From positions 1 through 38,851 of the forward strand of contig JBDSLH010000033.1 of the NCBI GenBank assembly GCA_039916485.1: DNA of 38,851 nt. Direction: 5' to 3'. The notes under the pieces were generated by a model, which was not told where the DNA came from, searched no databases, and saw only the letters and a program-made list of their open reading frames with translations. This document shows, piece after piece, positions 7,064 through 15,196 of the stretch; within the stretch, counting starts at the first letter, position 1; each line of letters begins with the position of its first letter. The position numbers and the translations under genes were made by a program. The stretch comes from JAPUDQ01 sp039916485. GTDB lineage: Bacteria; Patescibacteriota; Saccharimonadia; Saccharimonadales; Saccharimonadaceae.

Positions 7064-7092
7064 ATAATAGCACAAAATTGCCATAATGTCAA
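7064..7092 (-). promoter_or_regulatory. Strong promoter of the G+C-rich minus-strand unit
   Basis: On the minus strand TTGACA (7087-7092) and TATTAT (7064-7069) are separated by exactly 17 bases. Transcription would start near 7057. Confidence 0.65.
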
Positions 7093-7180
7093 TATAGTCG
7101 GTAAATACCATTGACTTTAACTGCTAATGTTGCTATCGTAGCAACAGATAAGAAACTAATCGTACACTGTTAATATTGAT

Positions 7181-9481
7181 ATGTCATCACCTGAAACAAA
7201 TCCTACACATCGCCGCTTTACAGCCGAAGAACGACAAGTTCTTTCGATTGAAACAATCGAAGAATGGCGAGAGCATCAGCGAAAAGCTATTTACAAAGAG
7301 CGATTGAAAGCAGCAGCAGAAGGTCGCGGCTTAGCTGATACTTCATATATCGACGAGTTTGCTGCAAAAAATGATACACATCTTGATGAATTTCTTGCCA
7401 GCAAGGGAATCGATTCTGATCACCCCGGATATGCGGATGTACGTGATACGCTGAAACAATCTTCTATAGATAGCATTAATGACCACGAATGGTATTCTTC
7501 GGCTATGTCGCGAGGTGCGGGTGAAGATTCAGAGTCAGACCGAGATAAGTTTGACTCATCACTGCGAATGAAGCTTGCGGAAAACGAAGTGGATGATGCA
7601 GATAACAAAAATGATCTCGATGTTGCAGAAAAAGACATTACTCCGGAGAAATTTAACGAGCTAGCTCGCAAGAAACAAGAAGCGCATGCCGCACTGATTC
7701 AGACACCCCACTTTAAATTTGCACGCAGGAAAAAGGCACAAGCTGCATACGATAAAGCTTCTGAGGATTATGACAATGCGCTCCATGTAGTGCTCTCACG
7801 TGATATAAATGGAGTCATTCGAAAAGACGATAATAGTCACGAAACAGAGATTAATTCGATTATTAATAGTAGGCTTAATGGTCAGAACAAAGATCAACAC
7901 GGAGTATTAATAGAAACAGGTGGCAAGCGAGCGCAATTACTAGAAAAATATAGTACCTTTAGCACTAAAAAGAAGATCGCATATGGCCTCGGACTTGGTG
8001 CGGCCGGTGCAGCTGCAGGATTTGTAGTGGGCGCTGCAGGTGCTGGTGCCGCAGCTGTGATCGCAGGATTAAGAATGTATGGCGTTTCGAGGAGTGTTTT
8101 TCTTGGCAAAGCAGATATCTATAAGGAGCCGAGTGATAATGCTTTACAGTTTAGATATGATAGTAACAGTAGTGAAACTGCTGCAATGCAAGCTGTTGAA
8201 TATGCACGCCGACATGACATTCTCGTAATCGAACAGGCAGAAAAGACCAAAAAGCGAGCTTTAAAGATTGGAATTGGTGCTGCAGCCTTGACTGGTGCTG
8301 CCGGTGCGCTCGGTGCGTGGGCACATTCGGCCCTCGATGCTGCCGAGCATGTCAATGCAAATGACGGCCACTGGCGTGCTGGATATTTAGAACACATAGG
8401 CAGCTCAGATGTTGACGCAAATCTAGATCCGAAGATTGACGGACCGAATGACCTCACTTTAGATGATGCACCTCCAGGCTGGTCAGAAGACCATCTTGAT
8501 CGCATGAACGACGCTGCCAAAGAAATGGCAGACAAAGAACAAGCGCACACTGATGCAGTAGAGAAATATATCAATAATCATGCTGCGGGCAACATAGTCA
8601 CAAAAGGCGAGGGCTGGAATCACACATTTAAAGAATTTGGTGTTACTGGTTCGAAACAAGATGATTTATTACGAGAAATTGGTCCAGAGCTCGAGAAAAT
8701 GGGCGAAGCATATCGTACAGAGGACGGTTTCTGGGGTATAAGTCACCCTGGTGAACTGTCAGATAAAGCATCAAAATTGATTGTTGAGACTGCAGACCAG
8801 CATAATTGGTTATCGGGTAATGTCTCGGTAGTATCTGAACTAGCTCCGGAAGCTGTCCAGCACGTGCAGCCCGGTGAGGGGATACTACATACACTTCATG
8901 ATGCAGGGGTAGAGAATCCGACGCTCAGTGATGTGGCGTCTATCCAAGACCAACTTGTCACCGACGGCGCTGCCTATACAAATGGACCTGACGGATATGC
9001 AGGATTGAACTTACCGAGCGACGGACATATGAATGCAAATGGTGTCGGAACCGTGATGGACTATGCTGACAACAAACAGCTTGATAATTCATACAGTGAA
9101 CAGGTTATCGGTAGTGAAGGCGACGCAACGCCTGATTTAGAGCAGTTAACAGGTGCTGATTTGATGGAGCATGATGTCCATTCGTACCTAGAGTGGTCGA
9201 ACCTGCAACATGATATTCACGAGATGTCTGATCTATTGAAAGATGGCAATCTGGATACAATAAATCATAGCGATGAGTATCAGGATGCACTCAAATACAT
9301 CCAAGCTGATCTTAAAGGCATTAATTATCCGAATTCTGATACTCCAATAATATCTCGTGACTACAGTGTTGGCGGTGAACATTGGAAGCTCAATGCTGTT
9401 CCTGAGGGTAGTCACATGCCTGCAAGTGCTGTTAATGCTTTGATTGCCTATGAGCAACGTCAATTTACACTTGCAGCGTAG
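7181..9481 (+). CDS. Large membrane protein with two GEG-type repeats, unknown function
   Basis: This 766-aa protein has a charged, helix-rich N-terminal region (1-265), a Gly/Ala-rich hydrophobic segment (about 267-299) and a second one (about 361-384). A long, acidic, probably exported C-terminal region follows. Two related units near 465-526 and 557-610 share the pattern G-E-G, Thr five residues on, a Gly-Val turn, then G.AY, DG and a Pro-containing end. They look like a LysM-like or other small wall-binding fold, but I cannot assign one. The start has no Shine-Dalgarno; TACACT lies 12 bases before ATG. It is alone in its unit, before the DUF5663 gene. It may be a surface or cell-envelope protein. 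Confidence 0.75.
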   Translation: MSSPETNPTHRRFTAEERQVLSIETIEEWREHQRKAIYKERLKAAAEGRGLADTSYIDEFAAKNDTHLDEFLASKGIDSDHPGYADVRDTLKQSSIDSINDHEWYSSAMSRGAGEDSESDRDKFDSSLRMKLAENEVDDADNKNDLDVAEKDITPEKFNELARKKQEAHAALIQTPHFKFARRKKAQAAYDKASEDYDNALHVVLSRDINGVIRKDDNSHETEINSIINSRLNGQNKDQHGVLIETGGKRAQLLEKYSTFSTKKKIAYGLGLGAAGAAAGFVVGAAGAGAAAVIAGLRMYGVSRSVFLGKADIYKEPSDNALQFRYDSNSSETAAMQAVEYARRHDILVIEQAEKTKKRALKIGIGAAALTGAAGALGAWAHSALDAAEHVNANDGHWRAGYLEHIGSSDVDANLDPKIDGPNDLTLDDAPPGWSEDHLDRMNDAAKEMADKEQAHTDAVEKYINNHAAGNIVTKGEGWNHTFKEFGVTGSKQDDLLREIGPELEKMGEAYRTEDGFWGISHPGELSDKASKLIVETADQHNWLSGNVSVVSELAPEAVQHVQPGEGILHTLHDAGVENPTLSDVASIQDQLVTDGAAYTNGPDGYAGLNLPSDGHMNANGVGTVMDYADNKQLDNSYSEQVIGSEGDATPDLEQLTGADLMEHDVHSYLEWSNLQHDIHEMSDLLKDGNLDTINHSDEYQDALKYIQADLKGINYPNSDTPIISRDYSVGGEHWKLNAVPEGSHMPASAVNALIAYEQRQFTLAA

Positions 9482-9520
9482 TATAATACGTACAGAACAA
9501 CCGTAAACAGGTATCACAAT

Positions 9521-9946
9521 ATGTTCCAACTCGATGATAATTTCCTCACAGATGTCGGCTTAGAAAGCCTTCCAGAGGATCAAAAAAAGGCCTTTTTGCA
9601 GCATATTTATGAAGAGCTAGAGCTCCGGGTCGGTACCAAGCTGTCTGAGGGACTCAACGAACAACAGATGTCAGAGTTTGAATCATTCGTCGATCAAGAT
9701 GAAGACAAGGTACGAAATTGGTTCACTGCTAACATGGCCGATTATGCATCGCGCCAAGATTTTGTTCAATTGTCACAAGCAGCCCCAGAGGGTACTCCAG
9801 AGTTAGCAATTTTGTGTGAATACGGGTCTTTGAAGTGGCTCGAGTTCAATCGTCCTGACTATCGATCAGTTGTAGCAGAAGAACTCGAAACGCTCAAAAA
9901 AGAGATCAGCTCAAACGCTGGCGCGATACTCGGCACGCAACAATAG
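9521..9946 (+). CDS. DUF5663 domain protein
   Basis: The 141-aa acidic protein begins with the pattern I recognise from DUF5663 (FQLDDNFL, then LPEDQKKAFLQHIYEELELRVG), a domain frequent in CPR bacteria. It is wholly helical in character, without membrane segments or cysteine motifs except one Cys. No biochemical role is established. TATAAT at 9482-9487 directly follows the previous stop codon, and no good ribosome site precedes ATG 9521. It converges with fmt, leaving one base between their stops. Confidence 0.75.
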   Translation: MFQLDDNFLTDVGLESLPEDQKKAFLQHIYEELELRVGTKLSEGLNEQQMSEFESFVDQDEDKVRNWFTANMADYASRQDFVQLSQAAPEGTPELAILCEYGSLKWLEFNRPDYRSVVAEELETLKKEISSNAGAILGTQQ

Positions 9947-9947
9947 A

Positions 9948-10853
9948 CTATCGCATGTAACCGCGGAGGTATGCGGAGCCAGTCATTCGTTTGCCATTCG
10001 GGGCCTGCAACTCTTCTATAAGTAGAGTGCTATTGCCGGCACAGGTGATACAAAACTCTTTTTCGATCAGTGAATCGACTACTTTTGCCGCAGTCAATAT
10101 TACATCGTTACCGACGTAGTGTATTTTTGTTTTAGGGAAGCCGAGGTAGGCACGGACTTTGCGCTCTATAGTGCTAGCGCTCTCTGTTGTAGGATCAACA
10201 AAGCTGTTGCCCTTTGAAACCTGTGTTGTATATGATACACCAGTTGTAGACTGTGGTTTAGGTTGCAACGATCCATCGAGGATAGTCGGGAGGAGGTCAA
10301 ACAGCAGCTCCGCACCAGTAGTACTGAGTGTGGCGTATAGATCAAACTTAGTCTCTGTACCAGTAAGGTCCATAGACACTTGATTGTACACCGGACCTTC
10401 ATCCATACCGGCCGTTAGTTGCATAATGCTTACGCCAGCTGTTGTATCACCATCCAGTATCGTTGTTTCGATTGGTGTTGATCCACGATGCCTCGGAAGC
10501 AGTGAAGGGTGTATGTTTATGATGCCAATAGGGCTGAATACATCTATGACTCGTTGTGGGATTATCCTGCCATATGCGGATAAAATAGCGGCATCAACAT
10601 GCATGTTTTTAAGTTCATCGATGATATCTGCTGGTTTATTAGGTGAGAGGACGGGTATGTTATGGGCGGATGCTACTGCTGCTACTTCAAGCGCTCGTGC
10701 GTTGCGGGAAACTGCTTCAGTGTTGTTGACGACCACTGCAGCAATATCATAGCCGCGTTCGATCAGACCACGCAAAAGAGGCGTATCACTACGCTTTAGA
10801 CCACTAACGAGGCGTTCGTTACCGAAAAATACCAGTCGCTTTGACGCTGTCAT
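9948..10853 (-). CDS. fmt: Methionyl-tRNA formyltransferase
   Basis: The 301-aa enzyme formylates initiator Met-tRNA from 10-formyl-tetrahydrofolate. The N-terminal Rossmann domain starts at VFFGNERL. The folate-site signature SLLPRHRGSTPIE is present, as is the catalytic region MQLTAGMDEGPV. The C-terminal OB-fold recognises the tRNA. ATG at 10853 matches the family N-terminus and overlaps the end of def by 35 bases, which implies coupled translation. Supplying the formyl group here and removing it through the neighbouring def is the usual bacterial cycle. Confidence 0.92.
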   Translation of the reverse strand: MTASKRLVFFGNERLVSGLKRSDTPLLRGLIERGYDIAAVVVNNTEAVSRNARALEVAAVASAHNIPVLSPNKPADIIDELKNMHVDAAILSAYGRIIPQRVIDVFSPIGIINIHPSLLPRHRGSTPIETTILDGDTTAGVSIMQLTAGMDEGPVYNQVSMDLTGTETKFDLYATLSTTGAELLFDLLPTILDGSLQPKPQSTTGVSYTTQVSKGNSFVDPTTESASTIERKVRAYLGFPKTKIHYVGNDVILTAAKVVDSLIEKEFCITCAGNSTLLIEELQAPNGKRMTGSAYLRGYMR

Positions 10854-11391
10854 AGTCGACTTTCTCCAAATCACCAGCTTCGTTAAGGGCAAAGAATCCT
10901 TCATGGTTATCATCAATATGGTCAACAAACGTGATGCCATTGGTATGATCTATCTCATGTTGCAAGACTCGAGCGAGGAAGTCTTTGGCTTTGAGGCGAA
11001 CTTCTTTACCTTCGGCGGTTAGTGCTTTGACTCTGATTTTTTGGTAACGAGGAACAAGACCGTAGACGTCTTTGACGCTCAAGCAACCCTCATGCTCGAT
11101 CACCGGTTCACCTTCGGTTTTTATAATCTGAGGGTTGATGAGCGTAATAAACTCACGATTTTGCTTGTCCTCGAAATCAGCACGGATGATGACAACGCGC
11201 TCAAGACGATCGATCTGCACAGCGGCAAGCGCAACAGCAACCTCGTGTGGCCGTGAATCTTCCCAATCTAGTGCTGCGGCTTCCATATCTTCTATTAGCT
11301 GAAGAGTCTCGTCAGTGATGACGTGAACACGAGCTGATTTTTTTCGCAGGTTAGCATGGGGAAGGGTGATGATGTCGTTTCGTGATGCCAT
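10819..11391 (-). CDS. def: Peptide deformylase
   Basis: The 190-aa metal-dependent enzyme removes the N-formyl group from new proteins. EGCLS (101-105) supplies the metal-binding Cys and HEIDH (145-149) the two His and catalytic Glu. Motif 1, normally GxGLAAxQ, reads VAVALAAVQ (52-59 region), with Ala in place of the glycines but Gln kept. This is a divergent active-site loop rather than a lost enzyme. A TATAAT box (11403-11408) lies 11 bases before ATG, so the leader is only a few bases. fmt overlaps the 3' end. priA, often next to def, is separated by the 522-bp element. Confidence 0.9.
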   Translation of the reverse strand: MASRNDIITLPHANLRKKSARVHVITDETLQLIEDMEAAALDWEDSRPHEVAVALAAVQIDRLERVVIIRADFEDKQNREFITLINPQIIKTEGEPVIEHEGCLSVKDVYGLVPRYQKIRVKALTAEGKEVRLKAKDFLARVLQHEIDHTNGITFVDHIDDNHEGFFALNEAGDLEKVDYDSVKATGIFR

Positions 11392-11448
11392 AATTGTTAT
11401 TCATTATAACAGAGTGAAGACATAAATTAATCTTAACAGGTTAGGGCT

Positions 11449-11970
11449 ACGGGGCGTGGCCGTTTGGCCACTTTTTTCGTACTTTGTACCGACAAACACA
11501 CTTCTTCTTATGAAGAAGCAAATAGTTCCTTTTACCTTAACGCAAAAGGAACCGAAAAGCTCAAGTCGTGTTCTCCTTGTCGTGACTCATCTGTTGTTAA
11601 ACCACACAATCGTCTGCGGAACTCGCCGTTTTACGGCTCAGACAGTCCTCGACTTGTTAGATTGTGTGTTTGACAAACATCCGAATCAGGACAGTCAAAG
11701 TCGACGGTTAGTCACGTATAGCAGCCCAGGGGGTTTGGGGCATCCGCAGCTATCTCAAGATGAAAAGGCAGTCTGATGCAGAATAATGCATAGCAACCAA
11801 ACCGTTTCATTCGTAATTAAAGAATAATATGAAACGGTCGAAGCGAAGCGGAGATTTTGCTATGTCTGTAGCAGGCAACCGAGCATCCTGTTATAGCGAG
11901 GACGCTCCAAGAGTTTTGATACTTTTACGGTTAAAAGTATGAGGAAAGTGGCCAGCAGGCCACGCTCCGT
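11449..11970. mobile_element. 522-bp non-coding element with terminal inverted repeats
   Basis: The two ends (11449-11478 and 11941-11970) are inverted repeats matching at 24 of 30 positions, and each end is itself a GTGGCC-loop-GGCCAC hairpin. Inside are nested inverted repeats: GTTCCTTTT/AAAAGGAAC (11525-11552), GTCTG/CAGAC within ACACAATC/GATTGTGT, ACCGTTTCAT/ATGAAACGGT (11801-11838) inside CATAGCAA/TTGCTATG, and TACTTTT/AAAAGTA. No credible gene is present and no target duplication is evident. It lies between priA and def. It may be a MITE-like insertion or a large structured RNA; the ends can double as terminators. Confidence 0.55.
11525..11650 (+). repeat. Shared hairpin motif, copy 1 (inside the 522-bp element)
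   Basis: A GTTCC hairpin ends in GGAACCGAAAA (11548-11558). After about 66 bases comes CTGCGGAACTCGC (from 11614), then GCTCAGACAGTCCTC (11636-11650). The same three blocks at nearly the same spacing occur at 29785-29898. Confidence 0.6.
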
Positions 11971-11983
11971 TGCATTTTATTGT

Positions 11984-13921
11984 TTACAGCAAACTTGCAG
12001 GATCTAACTCATATTGCCAGTGCGTCGCCGGAAGAGTATCAAGTAACTGCACGAGATCAGCTCGTACAGGACTTTTGATAACAAGTTGCCAGCGGTATGT
12101 GTCGCGGACGCGTTCATAAAACGCTGGTGTTGGTCCGAGAATCTTAACGTGCTTTGGTACGATGCGGCGAAGTGTCCGAGCGAGCTCTTGTGAATTTCGG
12201 ATAGCAGCAGCCTCGGTTTTATATATGCATATAAGTTTCAGAAGATGTGTAAACGGTGGGAACTGAGCTTTTTGACGCTCGGCGATAGTCTCCCGATAAA
12301 AGGTTTCGTAATCACTCGCAATACCGGCGGTCACGGCCGGATGAGTTGGTTGGTAGCTCTGCACAACCACATGACTCGGGTGCTCATTGCGGCCGACTCG
12401 TCCACTGACCTGAGCGAGCAGCTGAAAGGTGCGCTCGCTGGATATATAATCCGGTAATGCCAGCCCTGCATCAGCTTGCACCACACCGACCATACGCAGG
12501 TGAGGCAGGTCCAAGCCTTTTGCAACAACCTGCGTACCGATAATGATGTCGATATCTCCATCGTATAATGCTTGATACTGCTTCTCAAGCGTTTCGTGGG
12601 CCTCGTTGTCGCCATCAAATCGGGCGATCTTGGCCTGGGAAAATATCTTGGCTATTTCTTCATGAATTAGCTTGGTGCCGATACCTTTATGGATGATGTT
12701 TGCTTCATGGCATTCTGGGCATGAGGTCGGGACTTTCTCTGTTGCCGCGCAGATATGACAGCGTAGTGTAAATTTGTCTGCATGGAGCGTAAGCGGTACG
12801 AAACAACGCACACATAACGCATTCCAACCGCAATTTTCACATAATGTCGTCGGAGCAGTACCGCGGCGATTGTGAAATAGCAGGACCTGGTGACCTTCTT
12901 GGAGCGTTTTAGTCATTTGCGACAGCATGTCGTTTGAAAATATGCGGTTACGCGTAAAATGCAGCTTTTTGGTCATATCGACGAGAGTAACTGTTGGAGC
13001 TACAGTATCTTTCCGAGCTGGTTCGGGAAGCGTTATGATAGGGGCTCCTGTGCGCTCGGCAAGATAAAAATCAGTAATATTGGGCGTAGCGCTCCCGAGG
13101 ATGAGTTTGCCGCCAGCAAAGCGGGCCAACATCGCAGCAGCCCGAAGTGCTGAATATCTCGGTGCTTGCTCTTGTTTAAACGAGGGCTCGTGGCACTCAT
13201 CAATGATGATAAGACCGAGGTCTGGCACGGGACTAAACAGGGCAGATCTAGGCCCGATTACTACTTGTGGTGAGGTAGCAGCAAGGACTGACTGCCATGT
13301 CTGGTGTCTGACAGACTCAGTCATGATTGAGTGAGTGACATGAAGATCAGGGAAGTGAGGCGTGAACTCAGCAATGAGCTGAGAGGTTAATGCGATTTCA
13401 GGGACAAGTATGATAACTGATTTTCCTGAAGCTATCGTTTTTTTAGCAGACTCGATGTAGACCTGAGTTTTACCGGATCCGGTCACTCCATGGAGAAGCA
13501 CTGTGCCGTCGGTCTTCATAATAGTATCGACAGCTGTTGTTTGAGATGAATTGAGTACAATATGTGTTCGGTCTCGACGGGGATGATCATGCTTTTTGAT
13601 GGATGCACGTCGCGTTTTACCTACGCCACGAGGGAGGATAGTCTGCCACACTGACACTGGGTGTGTATGGTAGTAGGCGGCCATCCATTCACCGAGATCT
13701 ACAAGAGAGTGCGGTACTGCTTGTGACTCCTGTTGTTCGATAATCTGCTTGGTAGCAAAAGCAGGTTTAGTAACGGTGCTCAGCACGACAGCTGTCACCG
13801 TCTGTTTGCCAACCGGTACAGATACTAGGGTGCCACGAGACTGCTCATCAGCATGTTCGTATGTCAGCACACCTTGGCTGCCATGAACTATTTTGAGCGG
13901 GATCACTTCGTGGTACTTCAT
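11984..13921 (-). CDS. priA: Primosomal protein N' (replication restart helicase)
   Basis: The 645-aa DNA helicase reloads the replisome at stalled forks. An N-terminal DNA-binding region (1-100) is followed by helicase domains with Walker A GVTGSGKT (145-152), motif II DECH (241-244, usually DEEH/DEAH) and motif III GSATPN. Four CxxC pairs between the helicase lobes bind two zincs. Helicase motifs near GTQVVAKGLD and QVSGRVGR are intact. It is shorter than E. coli PriA, mainly at the N-terminus. TATACT (minus strand, 13930-13935) is eight bases from ATG with no Shine-Dalgarno, so the mRNA is probably leaderless. Confidence 0.93.
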   Translation of the reverse strand: MKYHEVIPLKIVHGSQGVLTYEHADEQSRGTLVSVPVGKQTVTAVVLSTVTKPAFATKQIIEQQESQAVPHSLVDLGEWMAAYYHTHPVSVWQTILPRGVGKTRRASIKKHDHPRRDRTHIVLNSSQTTAVDTIMKTDGTVLLHGVTGSGKTQVYIESAKKTIASGKSVIILVPEIALTSQLIAEFTPHFPDLHVTHSIMTESVRHQTWQSVLAATSPQVVIGPRSALFSPVPDLGLIIIDECHEPSFKQEQAPRYSALRAAAMLARFAGGKLILGSATPNITDFYLAERTGAPIITLPEPARKDTVAPTVTLVDMTKKLHFTRNRIFSNDMLSQMTKTLQEGHQVLLFHNRRGTAPTTLCENCGWNALCVRCFVPLTLHADKFTLRCHICAATEKVPTSCPECHEANIIHKGIGTKLIHEEIAKIFSQAKIARFDGDNEAHETLEKQYQALYDGDIDIIIGTQVVAKGLDLPHLRMVGVVQADAGLALPDYISSERTFQLLAQVSGRVGRNEHPSHVVVQSYQPTHPAVTAGIASDYETFYRETIAERQKAQFPPFTHLLKLICIYKTEAAAIRNSQELARTLRRIVPKHVKILGPTPAFYERVRDTYRWQLVIKSPVRADLVQLLDTLPATHWQYELDPASLL

Positions 13922-13929
13922 ACGTAATA

Positions 13930-13935
13930 AGTATA
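13930..13935 (-). promoter_or_regulatory. -10 box of leaderless priA
   Basis: TATACT on the minus strand is followed after eight bases by the priA ATG. The divergent gene at 14016 has its own box at 14004-14009, so the 94-base gap holds two back-to-back leaderless promoters. Confidence 0.5.
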
Positions 13936-14015
13936 GAGTACATACGATAGTTTAGCTTTAGGACTGAATTTAAATTTACAGTAGCGAGCACTAGAGTTAT
14001 TGCTATAATGAACGT

Positions 14016-14669
14016 ATGTATTTTCAATCTCGTGCTGAGGCGGGCTATAGATTAGCGCTAGAGCTCATGCCGTATCGATATGAAGATTGTGTGGTTATGT
14101 GTATAAGTGACGGGGCAGTTTTGGTTGGACAACAAATAGCCGCAAGTCTCCATGCAGTTTTGACCATGATGCTTGTTGAGGTGATCGATATCCCAGGGGA
14201 GGGAGAGATTTTTGGCACTATGAATCAGAGTGGAAGATTTAGTTATAATGGGTTGTTTTCGGTTGGTGAGATTGAAGAATACTACAGTGAATATCACGGG
14301 TATTTAGATGACCAAAAACGTACTGTCTCATCGCGCATGAACAGGATTTTAGGCGCCGGCGGAATTGCAAATGAGCAGATGCTGCACGGTCACAATGTTA
14401 TCGTCGTTTCGGACGGCCTGCCAAGTGGCGCGAGTCTCGATGCAGTTGCTGATTATATGAAACCGATTCGTATCAAGAAGCTCGTAATTGTTTCGCCTGT
14501 AGCATCTGTCGATGCAGTTGACCGTATGCACATACTCGGTGATGACCTCCATGTTATCGGTGTAACGGACAACTTTATGGGCACAAACCATTACTATGAA
14601 GACAACGTAATCCCGTCACATGAAGAAGTCGTAAATATCATCAATAACGCTGTTCTATCGTGGCGATAA
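14016..14669 (+). CDS. Phosphoribosyltransferase-like protein
   Basis: The 217-aa protein starts with F.SRAEAGYRLALEL, like the N-terminal hood of PRTase-fold proteins. It has a central VIVVSDGLPSGASLDA loop that resembles the PRPP-binding loop (consensus like VDDGIATGAT), though with Ser for the first Asp. An insertion of about 60 residues separates the two parts. No purine or pyrimidine specificity can be read. The altered loop may mean a regulatory or inactive member. TATAAT at 14004-14009 is six bases before ATG and no ribosome site is present. It is divergent from priA. Confidence 0.65.
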   Translation: MYFQSRAEAGYRLALELMPYRYEDCVVMCISDGAVLVGQQIAASLHAVLTMMLVEVIDIPGEGEIFGTMNQSGRFSYNGLFSVGEIEEYYSEYHGYLDDQKRTVSSRMNRILGAGGIANEQMLHGHNVIVVSDGLPSGASLDAVADYMKPIRIKKLVIVSPVASVDAVDRMHILGDDLHVIGVTDNFMGTNHYYEDNVIPSHEEVVNIINNAVLSWR

Positions 14670-14681
14670 CTTAAAATGGGG

Positions 14682-14710
14682 TTGTGCTCATGTCCACAAA
14701 ACTGTAGAAT
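14682..14710 (+). promoter_or_regulatory. Promoter of the ArsR-like regulator
   Basis: TTGTGC (14682-14687) and TAGAAT (14705-14710) are spaced by 17 bases. Transcription could continue through RNA copy B into recJ. Confidence 0.5.
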
Positions 14711-14755
14711 AAATAGCAACAGAAACGACTAAATGTAAGGGTAAATTGTAACGAT

Positions 14756-15052
14756 ATGCTAGATGTTTTCATTACGTCACGTGTGCGCCGCAAGATCATA
14801 GTTGTCTACGCTAAGTATCCTGATTTCCGTACGCACGTCCGTGGGCTTGCGAAGCTTATCAAAGAAGACCCAGGTAATATTCAGAGAGAGCTGAAAAAGC
14901 TTGAAAAGGTTGGTTTTCTGACATCAGAAAAGCAAGGCAATACGAAGATTTACTCTACAAACAAGCATTTTGTCATTTTCAAAGAACTTCAAAGCATCGT
15001 CATCAAGTCGCAACAGCACCACCAGAATAAGAAAAAAGTCTCAGCGGAATAA
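14756..15052 (+). CDS. ArsR-like winged-helix transcription regulator
   Basis: The 98-aa protein consists of one winged helix-turn-helix: FRTHVRGLAKLIKEDPGNIQRELKKLEKVGFL gives the HTH helices (shown here only as a pattern of helix, turn, recognition helix), and QGNTKIYS forms the beta-wing. The C-terminal tail is basic and His/Lys-rich. There is no metal-binding Cys pair, so a metal-sensing ArsR role is not supported. It ends 14 bases before structured RNA copy B, and recJ follows, so it could regulate its own unit. The target is unknown. Confidence 0.7.
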   Translation: MLDVFITSRVRRKIIVVYAKYPDFRTHVRGLAKLIKEDPGNIQRELKKLEKVGFLTSEKQGNTKIYSTNKHFVIFKELQSIVIKSQQHHQNKKKVSAE

Positions 15053-15066
15053 CATGCCTGTCATGA

Positions 15067-15193
15067 CAGTCAGTCTGCTGCATAGCATAGCTACGCATGC
15101 CACTGACTTCTTCGGCTCCTACACGTTTTTCCTTTCCGATACTCACGCACCGTACCGAGCGTACGGCTTGTTCCGTTTCTCAAGGACAAAACG
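15067..15193 (+). ncRNA. Copy B of the 127-nt structured RNA, recJ leader
   Basis: It aligns without gaps to 805-931. Stem 1 is GTCAGT/ACTGAC where copy A has GTCAGC/GCTGAC. The distal stem runs from CGTTTTTCCTT to AAGGACAAAACG where copy A pairs TTCTC with GAGAA. The second variable hairpin is CCGTAC/GTACGG. The element ends three bases before the recJ ATG. Its last stem contains AAGGA (15182-15186), the only ribosome site for recJ, so folding would hide it. This suggests a cis-acting translational switch; the signal is unknown. Confidence 0.65.
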
Positions 15194-15196
15194 CAC

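Noticed and set aside
11456..11776. 106-codon and 69-codon frames inside the 522-bp element
   Set aside because: They are made of the hairpin repeats, have no ribosome site and no recognisable protein pattern.
14756..15052. Metal-sensing ArsR/SmtB function
   Set aside because: There is no Cys pair or His/Asp metal site in the recognition helix or C-terminal helix; only the winged helix is supported.
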